From assembly GCF_013141915.1 (NCBI RefSeq), contig NZ_SROX01000003.1:361453-425452 (forward strand): 64,000 nt of DNA, in the 5' to 3' direction. The notes below the pieces were generated by a model, which saw only the letters and a program-made list of their open reading frames with translations, searched no databases and was not told where the DNA came from. The stretch is from Cupriavidus necator (GTDB lineage Bacteria; Pseudomonadota; Gammaproteobacteria; Burkholderiales; Burkholderiaceae). The translations under genes were made by a program, and so were the position numbers. This document shows, in pieces, positions 57,149-64,000 of this stretch. Positions within the stretch are counted from its first letter, which is position 1, and each line of letters starts with the position of its first letter.

Positions 57149-58477
57149 ATGCAACGAATAGAAGCGCTATCCCCAAGTGGGCTGGTCAGTCTGGAGACCG
57201 TCGCCTATCGCAAGGTCATGTGGCGAATCATTCCGCTGATGGCGGTCTGCTTTGTCTTTGCATATCTAGATCGAGTCAATATCAGCTTCGCGAAGCTTCA
57301 GATGCAGGCCGATCTCGGGTTCTCGGACGCGGCCTATGGGCTGGGCGCCAGCATCTTCTTTGTGGGCTACTTCATATTTGAGGTACCTAGCAATCTGATA
57401 CTCGCCCGGACTGGAGCGCGGAGATGGATTGCGCGCATCATGATCTCGTGGGGCATCGCCTCTGCCGCCATGATGTTCGTCACCAATGAAACATGGTTCT
57501 ACATCCTGCGCTTCCTGATCGGTGCAACTGAAGCCGGCTTTCTGCCGGGCGCAATCCTGTACTTCACGTACTGGTTTCCCGCCCCGCGGCGCGCGCGTAT
57601 CACCGGCTACTTCATGACATCGATCCCGATTTCCGGCGTATTGGGCGGGCCGCTTGCCGGTATCATCATGACCAATTTTGCAGGAATCAATGATTGGGCA
57701 GGGTGGCAGTGGCTGTTCCTGCTTGAGGGAATACCAACCGCATTGTTGGGCTTCGTGGTGCTGTTCTGCCTAACCGATAAGCCAGCTCTGGCGACATGGC
57801 TGTCCGAGGAGGAGAAGAGGGTTCTGCAAGCCAACTTGGCCGGCGATGCAACCGGAACATCGGTACACAAGTTCGGTCTCGCCCTGCGTCAACCGGCCAC
57901 CATTTTTCTGGCAGTCGTTTATATGTTCATCCTGATGGGCATGTATGGGCTGACGTTCTGGATGCCGCAATTGATCAAGAACACGGGGATTGCCAGCACC
58001 GAGGTCGTCGGATTGTTGAGCGCCATCCCATATGCAGCAGCCGGTATCGGGATGGTGTGGATTGGGCATCGGTCGGACCGTACAGGGGAGCGCCGCTTGC
58101 ATCTGGGCCTTGCCGTGCTAGCCGGGGGAATTGGCTACATCATTTCTGCGGCATTTGGTGCGCACACCGGAATCGCACTGGCGGCCCTGACATTGTCCGC
58201 CGTGGGAATCATGGGATGTCTTCCGGTGTTCTGGACGCTTCCTCCCAAGTACTTCCGTGGTACGGCTGCAGCCGGTGGTATTGCGTTGATCAATTCCGTG
58301 GGCAATCTTGGCGGCATGATCAGCCCTTATCTGGTGGGTAAGGTCAAAGACCTGACCGGCGACACGACCCTCGGGCTCTATGCGGTTGCCGCATTCACCC
58401 TTCTGGCAGCGTTGCTGATTCTCTTTGCCCTGCCGCGCACACTGGCGGGACAGGATCCCACCGCGGCCGACGCGTAA
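57149..58477 (+). CDS. MFS transporter, ACS family
   Basis: The protein has 442 residues and about 12 membrane segments. The ACS-type pattern is LDRVNISFAKLQMQADLGFSDAAYGLGASIFFVGYFIFEVPSNLILARTGARRWIARIMISWG. It probably imports the organic acid handled by the synthetase/ThDP pair upstream. I chose the start at 57149 with AAGGAG. It is a paralogue of the transporter at 11773. Confidence 0.92.
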   Translation: MQRIEALSPSGLVSLETVAYRKVMWRIIPLMAVCFVFAYLDRVNISFAKLQMQADLGFSDAAYGLGASIFFVGYFIFEVPSNLILARTGARRWIARIMISWGIASAAMMFVTNETWFYILRFLIGATEAGFLPGAILYFTYWFPAPRRARITGYFMTSIPISGVLGGPLAGIIMTNFAGINDWAGWQWLFLLEGIPTALLGFVVLFCLTDKPALATWLSEEEKRVLQANLAGDATGTSVHKFGLALRQPATIFLAVVYMFILMGMYGLTFWMPQLIKNTGIASTEVVGLLSAIPYAAAGIGMVWIGHRSDRTGERRLHLGLAVLAGGIGYIISAAFGAHTGIALAALTLSAVGIMGCLPVFWTLPPKYFRGTAAAGGIALINSVGNLGGMISPYLVGKVKDLTGDTTLGLYAVAAFTLLAALLILFALPRTLAGQDPTAADA

Positions 58478-58829
58478 GGCAAGCGGCGCGTCGCACAGAC
58501 GCGTGACGGAAGCCCGTCATCCCGCGGGTAAGTGGTCGCATGTCCTCGGATACCCGGGCACTGCAGCGGGGTGATACAAGCTTGTCTCCGTGATCGCGGT
58601 TCGGGGGCGCCATTGCCATACTGCGGATCTCCGTTATGGCGAAGAGATTCAGATCCGCCTGCCATGCGCATCACGACCGACGCGCCGCAGTTGTTCGGCG
58701 GCTACGGCTATTGACAACCACGACTATCGCGTTGAGCGCCTGCGCGACGCCAAAATTACCCAGATCTGGGAAGAGATCAATGTAACCGTCAGCGGAACCC
58801 GTCTGGCGAGCGACGGTAAGCGGTGGGGG

Positions 58830-59330
58830 CTACAGGTCGACGACCTTGCGCAGTAGCGCGAAGGAGACCCGCCAGTGGCCTTCGTTCGGGTCGCACTCGA
58901 TGGAGGCGGTTTTCTGGTTGATGCGCACGATGGTGCCGATGCGTTCGCTGAGGTGCTGGTCGGTGAAGGTGACGGTATCGCCGACCCGGAAGTCCGCGCG
59001 CTGCGCCCGGGGCGGTGGTGGCGGTGAAGCGTGCGGTGGTTGCTGCGCGGCGGTAGTGGGCTCGGCGAGCACGGCGGCGTAGGGCAGGATCCAGTGGCGG
59101 CCGCTGCTGGTGTCCTGGACCAGGGCCTGGGTCTGACGCAGCTCGAGGACGCGCCCCTGGCGCAGCGGCTGGGTCAGGTCGTCGGCGACGTAGCCCACGG
59201 TCATGCCGATATGCAGGTGCCTGCGGGCCTCGAGGATACGCTTGGGATCGTTGATCATTCGCCCGATGGTCAGATACAGGCGGTACAGGTCGGCACTTGG
59301 GGCCAGGCGCAGGGCGTCAAGGATGTCCAT
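58830..59330 (-). CDS. IS66 passenger protein with SH3-like C-terminus, unknown
   Basis: The protein has 166 residues. The N-terminal part is helical and includes LAPSADLYRLYLTIGRMINDPKRILEARRHLHIGMTVGYVADDLTQPL. A proline-rich linker (PPHASPPPPPRAQ) leads to a small beta domain (FRVGDTVTFTDQHLSERIGTIVRINQKTASIEC) resembling KOW/SH3-type folds. It is inside the element, downstream of tnpC. It is not a standard IS66 gene, and its role is unknown. Confidence 0.7.
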   Translation of the reverse strand: MDILDALRLAPSADLYRLYLTIGRMINDPKRILEARRHLHIGMTVGYVADDLTQPLRQGRVLELRQTQALVQDTSSGRHWILPYAAVLAEPTTAAQQPPHASPPPPPRAQRADFRVGDTVTFTDQHLSERIGTIVRINQKTASIECDPNEGHWRVSFALLRKVVDL

Positions 59331-59347
59331 GACGCGCAGTGTAGCGG

Positions 59348-60851
59348 TTAGCGCGCCAGCGGCAGCAGTTCGTGGACCTGGCTGTGGGGTGGGCCGGCAG
59401 GCGCTCCAGCGTGTCCTTGAGCCAGCCGTAGGGCTCGATGCCGTTCAGGCGGCAGGTCCCGAGCAAGGAATACATCGTGGCAGCAGTGCGCCCGCCGCGC
59501 CCGCGAACATCCAGCTCGCCCTGCCGAGGGCAATCGGGCGGATCGCGCGCTCGAGGCGGTTGTTATCGGGCTCGAGGATGCCGCTCTCGGTGTAGCGCAC
59601 CAGCGCCTGCCAGTGCCGCAGCGCATAGCCGAAGGCTTGTGCCAGCGGCTGCCTGGCAAGCAGGCCGTGGGCATTGCCCTGCAGCCACTGGTGGAACTGC
59701 GCCAGCAGCGGCACAGCCTCGGCCTGGCGCGCCGCCAGCTTGTGCTCCGGTGACTTGTCCTTGATGTCGGCCTCGATGGCATACAGCCGGGCGATCCACG
59801 TCAGCGCCTGCGCCGCCAGCCCTGGTGTCTTCTGGGCTTTGGCGATCTCGAAGAAGCGTCGACGGCAATGCGCCCAGCATCCGACCTCGATGATCCGACC
59901 GGTACGGTAAAGCGCATCGTGGCCACTGTAGGCATCAGCCTGCAGGTAGCCGTGGTAGTCGCGCAGGAAGTTCAGGAGGTAGGTCCCGGTGCGGGACTCG
60001 GCGAACTCGAACAGGACCGCCGGCGGGTGGTCAACCCACAACCCGTTCTCCTGCCGCTGCCCGGCCCCGAGGTAGCCCCACAGATGGGCCTGCCGTGTGC
60101 TTGTGCGACCGCGTTCGAGCAATGGCAGCGTGGTGTCGTCCAGATGCACGCGCGGCGCTCGCAGGACGTGGTTGCGCAAGGGCGGCAGCAGCGTTGCCAG
60201 CAGCTCGGCAGAAGCCAGCTTCCATTCGCACAGGGTGGCCCTTGGCAGGTGCACCCCCAGGCGCGCATAGCGCGTTTCCTGCCGATTGATCGGCAGGTGG
60301 TCCACGAAGGTGTCGACCTGAATGCTGGCCAGCAGCCCTGCGCTGGCGTTGCTCTTGGGCAGCGGCGAGGGCTGCGCGGCAGCCGTCACGATGGTGGACT
60401 CGCCGCCCTTCGTGGCCACGTATTTGAAGCGGATGTGCTCGATCACGCTGAGCCTGGCCGGCTCGTAGTGCAGCGTCTCGCTGCGCTCCTCGCCGATGCG
60501 CTCCAGGGAGTCGAAGCTTGCCTTCTGCGCCTCGGACAGGTCGTATTCGATGCGCGTGCGTGGCAGGTCCTTGGGCAAGGCAGGACGGCCCTTGCGGATG
60601 TGGCCAGTCACCTTGACCTGCGGCGCCGCCGGCGGTGATGGCAAGTCCAGCGGCTGCGTAAAGAGTTCGGCCTGCCCCGGCAGGCGCTCGGAACTGGCGC
60701 CGAACCGCGCACGGTTAAGCTGCGCGACCTGATGCTTCAATATCTCCAGTTGCTCCCACAGCGCGCGGGCGACCCGGTTCTGCTCCAGCGCGAGAGTACG
60801 TACCGCCTCGAGATCGGCTGGCAGGTCGGAGGGTGTCAGTACCGGAAGCAT
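59348..60851 (-). pseudogene. tnpC: IS66 TnpC transposase, frameshifted at the C-terminus
   Basis: The frame from the ATG at 60851 gives IS66 features, including an N-terminal leucine-zipper-like EQLEILKHQVAQLNRARFGASSERL, then the DDE core segments HLDDTTLPLLERGR and LQADAYSGHDALYRTG, and RAIRPIALGRASWMFAGAAG. The frame breaks near 59485; in other frames the expected MYSLLGTCRLNGIEPYGW and HSQVHELLPLAR follow. At least two indels are needed, in G/C runs. They could be real decay or sequencing error. Confidence 0.85.
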
Positions 60852-60887
60852 GGCGCCATGATGCGCCAGCGCCGGCAGGTTTACAAG

Positions 60888-61237
60888 TCACGAGATGCGC
60901 GTGGCCGTGACAGTGCGGTGGGGTCGAACCGCCGGGATCTCGATGCCTTCGAGCCAAGCGTTCAATTCGGCCAGTGTGAAGCCACGCTGGGCTAGTGTCG
61001 CGGGCGAGGGAAACCGGCCGTGCGAAAGCCGCTTGTACCACAACGCGAAGCCGGTGCGGTCCCCCAATACAGAATCTTGACCTTCGATCGATCTCGGCCG
61101 ACGAAGACAAACAAGTGCCCCGACAGCGGACTCTTGGCCAGCAACGGCTCCACCAGATACGATAGGCCGTCGATGGACTTGCGCATGTCGACCGCGTCAC
61201 GGCAGATGAAAGCCTGCACATCGCCGCCGATCAGCAC
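60888..61237 (-). pseudogene. tnpB: IS66 TnpB (Orf2), frameshifted
   Basis: The sequence from the GTG at 61237 reads VLIGGDVQAFICRDAVDMRKSIDGLSYLVEP and FVFVGRDRSKVKILYW, the IS66 Orf2 signature. A G-run at about 61063 shifts the frame. The next frame continues DRTGFALWYKRLSHGRFPSP and ends WLEGIEIPAVRP...RIS at 60888. Without correction it is truncated. Confidence 0.85.
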
Positions 61238-61644
61238 CGGCCGCCTCCCAACTGCCCCAGCACGAAGCGCACGATGCGTTCGGCATGCATCCCACTCAGC
61301 TCGATACGCGCGCCGCCGAGCGTGACGACCACTTGGTCGCGAGACTTCGACGGTAGTGGGTCGCTCGCCGACACGACAGTCGGTACTGCGACCGTTGCCG
61401 CGGCGATGAATGCCGTGTCCGCGGTCAATGCCATTGGCGGCACCACGGGCAGTTGCTGCTCGTGGCTCAAGCGCTTGCGCCACAAACCGAAAGTGCTGAC
61501 CGCCAAGCCGTGCTTCCGGCAGAAGGCGCGGATGCTCCCGCCACTGTTCCCCCATTGCGCCAGTAGATCGCGCCAGAAAGCTTCATCGTGGCGGTCATAC
61601 CTTGCCCCGGCTCGTCCGCTCTTGCCTTCCCGCTGATTGGCCAT
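61231..61644 (-). CDS. tnpA: IS66 TnpA (Orf1)
   Basis: The protein has 137 residues. It has the helical DNA-binding part FWRDLLAQWGNSGGSIRAFCRKHGLAVSTFGLWRKRL and a basic C-terminus. The stop overlaps the tnpB start by a few bases, as usual in IS66. It appears intact. Confidence 0.9.
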   Translation of the reverse strand: MANQREGKSGRAGARYDRHDEAFWRDLLAQWGNSGGSIRAFCRKHGLAVSTFGLWRKRLSHEQQLPVVPPMALTADTAFIAAATVAVPTVVSASDPLPSKSRDQVVVTLGGARIELSGMHAERIVRFVLGQLGGGRC

Positions 61645-61787
61645 CGCTTCACTCCCAGTGATCGTGAAGCTCCTACCTTCTCATCGCCGCCCTCTACTCG
61701 CCAGACGGGTTCCGCTGACGGTTACAGATCAATCAGGTGCACCGCCAGTTGATTGGCCGCAGCTTCCTGAGGAAATAGGAGACGGAT

Positions 61788-62663
61788 ATGACAACCATTC
61801 AAACCGTCGGCGTCGCGGGCGCCGGCACCATGGGGGCGGGCATTGCGATCGTTGCGGCCCGCGCGGGATTCCGGACCATTGTGTTCGACATGCGACAGGA
61901 AGCGCTGGATCGTGCCCGGGGCCAGACGGAAGCGTTCCTGACGAGATCTGAGCAGCGCGGCAAGCTGCCGGCAGGCGCCGCCGCTGCCGCGATGCAACGC
62001 TGGAAAGGAACGACGGAGCTGTCTGGGCTGGCCGAGTGCGACCTTATCATCGAGGCCATCTTCGAGGATTTGTCGGTCAAGCATCAATTGTTCGGTAAGC
62101 TCAACGAGGTTTGCCAGCCAAGCACCATCTTCGCGTCCAATACGTCGACGATATCAATCACCCAGATCGCCGGCGGATCCGGCCGCCCGGACTGCTTTGT
62201 GGGCATGCATTTCTGCCTGCCGGCACAGTTGATGAAGCTGATCGAAATGTCGCCTGGCCTGGCCACCTCGGACGACACCTTCCAGAAGGCGTGGGCCTTC
62301 GCCCAGGCCATGGGACAAAAGCCCGTGGCCACGCAGGATACGCCGGGGTTCATCCTTAACTATTTCCTGATTCCCTTCAACAACGACGCGATTCGTCTGG
62401 TCGAACAAGGGGTGGCCGAGCCCGCCGATATCGATGTCGCCATCAAGACAGCCATGGGCTATCCGATGGGACCCCTCGAACTGCTGGACCTGGTCGGCAT
62501 GGATACGCAAAAGCTGCTGTGTGAAGCCATGCACGGCCTCACCCACGAGCCGCGCGCGGCCTGCCCCCCGCTGGTGCGACGCATGATCGCGGCCAACCGC
62601 CTGGGCAAGAAGACCGGACAGGGTTTTCGCACTTATGACGACACCAAGATGTTTGGAGCCTGA
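61788..62663 (+). CDS. 3-hydroxyacyl-CoA dehydrogenase (3-hydroxybutyryl-CoA type)
   Basis: The protein has 291 residues. The NAD motif is GVAGAGTMGAGIA (about 8-20). The N-domain catalytic His is in GMHFCLPAQ rather than the usual HFFNP, and the C-domain includes DTPGFILNYFLIPFNNDAIRLVEQGVAEPADIDVAI and KTGQGFRTYDD. It oxidises an L-3-hydroxyacyl-CoA. It follows the acyl-CoA dehydrogenase remnant; the IS insertion may have cut its native promoter. Confidence 0.9.
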   Translation: MTTIQTVGVAGAGTMGAGIAIVAARAGFRTIVFDMRQEALDRARGQTEAFLTRSEQRGKLPAGAAAAAMQRWKGTTELSGLAECDLIIEAIFEDLSVKHQLFGKLNEVCQPSTIFASNTSTISITQIAGGSGRPDCFVGMHFCLPAQLMKLIEMSPGLATSDDTFQKAWAFAQAMGQKPVATQDTPGFILNYFLIPFNNDAIRLVEQGVAEPADIDVAIKTAMGYPMGPLELLDLVGMDTQKLLCEAMHGLTHEPRAACPPLVRRMIAANRLGKKTGQGFRTYDDTKMFGA

Positions 62664-62664
62664 T

Positions 62665-63330
62665 ATGCGCTACGAGATCGTACAAGCCGGCCAGAGCCGC
62701 TCCTTTCCTTCCGCCCACGCGTTCTTGGAGCAAGCCGCGCCACAAGGCGAAGGCCTGTGTTACCTGGGCGCCAAGGCAGGTCGGGCATACAGCCGGGGCG
62801 CCGGGCACGCGTCTCGCACGTTCGTCGCCATTGAGCTGGGAGCCGAATGCCTGGGCTTCCACACCGGCGAAAGCCGGGGTCTCGAAGGGTCCAACGTGGT
62901 GGGCTTCGCCCGCTTCCGTCTGGGCGATGGCGAACCCAGCCCCCTCGTGGAACTGGTCAGGCAGCCCGGCACGCATCCCGCTGCGCTGCAGGCGGCCAAG
63001 GCGGCCTTCCAGGCGGCCGGCCTGGTCGTGGCGGTGTGCAATGATTTCCCGGGACGTATCGTCGACAGGCTGATCCGCCCGTATTTCAATGCGGCGCTGC
63101 GCCGGCTGGACGAGAAGCTGGCCAGCGCGGACGACCTCGACAAGACCCTGTGCCTGGGCCTGGGCTATCCGGAAGGACCGATCTCGCTGCTGGAGCGCAC
63201 CGGCCTGGTCCACCATTTCCACGTCACCCAGGCGCTGCATGAAGCGCTGGGGCAGGAGCCCTACGCCCCTGCGCGTCGTGCGCGGGTGGCCGCCGAGCGT
63301 GATGACCGGGTCAAGCGGGGAATGCCATGA
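62665..63330 (+). CDS. 3-hydroxyacyl-CoA-dehydrogenase C-domain-like protein
   Basis: The protein has 221 residues. The N-terminal half (YEIVQAGQSRSFPSAHAFLEQAAPQGEG) has no clear family. The C-terminal half (VVAVCNDFPGRIVDRLIRPYFNAALRRLDEKLASADDLDKTLCLGLGYPEGPISLLERTGLVHHFHVTQAL) matches the dimerising C-terminal domain of 3-hydroxyacyl-CoA dehydrogenases. It starts 1 bp after the preceding stop and overlaps the next gene. It may be a partner subunit. Confidence 0.75.
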   Translation: MRYEIVQAGQSRSFPSAHAFLEQAAPQGEGLCYLGAKAGRAYSRGAGHASRTFVAIELGAECLGFHTGESRGLEGSNVVGFARFRLGDGEPSPLVELVRQPGTHPAALQAAKAAFQAAGLVVAVCNDFPGRIVDRLIRPYFNAALRRLDEKLASADDLDKTLCLGLGYPEGPISLLERTGLVHHFHVTQALHEALGQEPYAPARRARVAAERDDRVKRGMP

Positions 63331-63740
63331 TGCAGCCACAGAGCGGTGTCGAGGTGCTGGACTTCAGCACCCTCCTGCCCGGGCCACTGTGCTCCCTGCT
63401 GCTGGCCGAAGCGGGCGCCGACGTCATCAAGCTCGAGCGCACGGTGCGTGGTGACGAGATGCGCCTATGAGCCAAAGGTCGACGCGGACAGTGCAAACTT
63501 CGTGCTGCTCAATCGCGGCAAGCGTTCGATTGCCATTGACCTGAAGTCGCCCGACGCGCTCGACCAACTGACGCCGCTGATCCGGGATGCCGACGTACTG
63601 ATCGAACAGTATTGTGCCAGTCTGATGGAGCACCTCGGACTGGGCTATGCGGCCCTGGCGGAGATCAATCCGTGGCTGGTCTACTGCTCGATTACCGGCT
63701 TCGGGCAACACGGTCCCCGCGCCGCGGAGGCCGCGCACGA
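63327..63740 (+). pseudogene. CaiB/BaiF-type CoA transferase, frameshifted and truncated
   Basis: The frame from the ATG at 63327 reads VLDFSTLLPGPLCSLLLAEAGADVIKLERTVRGDEMR, and stops. The next frame continues YEPKVDADSANFVLLNRGKRSIAIDLKSPDALDQL, VLIEQYCASLMEHLGLGYAAL and CSITGFGQHGPRA, the start of a type III CoA transferase. A single-base indel near 63466 explains the break. The gene is then replaced from about 63741 by sequence of a LysR gene. It cannot encode a full enzyme. Confidence 0.85.
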
Positions 63741-64000
63741 CGTTGGGGTTCGCAGGGGGATTCTCGGCAATCCTCGACTATCGTGTTCCGGATTTCATCT
63801 CTGCGATCAGTCTGGCTTCGGCTGGGTACGGCGTGGCTGTCATACCCGAGTCCATGCGGAATTTTCTACAGCCGGAGGTTTGTTACAGAGCCATCCAGGA
63901 CTTTGAATATGCTGTTGATTTGGCAATCGCTAGCCGGAAGCGAGAGCTTTCCCCTGCAGTTCGCGCCTTTGTTGAGGAGTCATTGTCTTGTGAAACTCGG
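63741..64000 (+). repeat. Duplicated 3' end of the LysR gene at 41080
   Basis: From about 63741 to the window end the sequence is nearly the same as 41713-41972 (the effector-domain end of the LysR gene). The first 70 bases differ at about eight positions. The rest differs at only two, and the repeat continues beyond the window. It is fused to the CaiB-type fragment, so it is a recombination or duplication junction. Confidence 0.9.

Larger units (their letters stand above)
58782..61725 (-). mobile_element. IS66-family insertion sequence with passenger ORF
   Basis: The element is 2944 bp. Its ends are 29-bp perfect inverted repeats (58782-58810 and 61697-61725), starting GTAACCGTCAGCGG. It is flanked by an 8-bp target duplication AGATCAAT (58774-58781 and 61726-61733). 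It carries tnpA, tnpB and tnpC of IS66 and an extra ORF (58830-59330) near the left end. tnpB and tnpC have frameshifts, so this copy is probably inactive. Confidence 0.95.
58655..61778 (+). pseudogene. Acyl-CoA dehydrogenase C-terminal remnant, split by IS66
   Basis: Left of the element the frames read AMRITTDAPQLFGGYGY and, after a 1-bp shift, DYRVERLRDAKITQIWEEIN. Right of the element (61734-61778) they read QVHRQLIGRSFLRK then TAG. Together this is the C-terminal end of an acyl-CoA dehydrogenase. The N-terminal bulk is missing, and the IS66 splits the rest. The pseudogene ends 9 bp before the 3-hydroxyacyl-CoA dehydrogenase gene, so it was once part of a beta-oxidation operon. Confidence 0.8.

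Overview
The window looks like chromosomal or megaplasmid DNA of a metabolically versatile Burkholderiaceae bacterium. Cupriavidus or a close relative is my best guess, with moderate confidence. The signs are high GC, AGGAGA-type ribosome sites, repeated LysR/TetR/GntR-controlled catabolic operons, a Porin_4-type porin, and IS66 and IS630 elements. I found no rRNA, tRNA or CRISPR array. Everything is read from sequence alone, with no database search.

Layout. 1-17 kb: a VOC protein and partial flavin monooxygenase face a complete branched-chain-type ABC importer (substrate-binding protein plus LivHMGF) that ends in a thioredoxin-reductase-like flavoprotein without the redox Cys pair. Then come AzlCD, a TetR and a LysR regulator, a class II aldolase, an MFS transporter, an Old Yellow Enzyme (OYE), a cupin and a Zn alcohol dehydrogenase. 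17-30 kb: catalase with an ankyrin partner, then a flavoenzyme cluster of four luciferase-like (LLM) proteins, two more OYEs, a LysR and a double NTF2-like protein, and ChaC. 30-42 kb: a sigma-54 activator, an esterase, a Baeyer-Villiger monooxygenase, an Fe-type alcohol dehydrogenase, an aldehyde dehydrogenase, an FMN 2-hydroxyacid dehydrogenase, a GlaH/CsiD-type glutarate hydroxylase and a LysR. 42-44 kb: a decayed cyclase/ATPase gene split by IS630. 44-58 kb: a porin, a CoxMSL-type molybdenum hydroxylase with CoxG and XdhC-like helpers, a GntR regulator, an acyl-CoA synthetase, a ThDP enzyme and an MFS transporter. 58-64 kb: an IS66 element inside an acyl-CoA dehydrogenase remnant, two 3-hydroxyacyl-CoA-dehydrogenase-type genes, a frameshifted CaiB-type gene, and a duplicated LysR 3' end at the window edge.

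How the genes may work together. The most coherent proposal is that 30.4-42 kb encodes a route from a cyclic C5 ketone (cyclopentanone) through lactone, hydroxyacid, semialdehyde and glutarate to L-2-hydroxyglutarate and 2-oxoglutarate. The first half appears to be driven by a sigma-54 promoter with upstream activator sites, and the second by a LysR regulator. A second proposal is a shared 14-bp operator (TTATCRNNYGAYMA-like) before the VOC, ABC, TetR, ADH and Mo-hydroxylase operons, which would tie loci 45 kb apart into one regulon. The region is also scarred: two insertion sequences, at least five decayed or frameshifted genes, and one chimeric junction.
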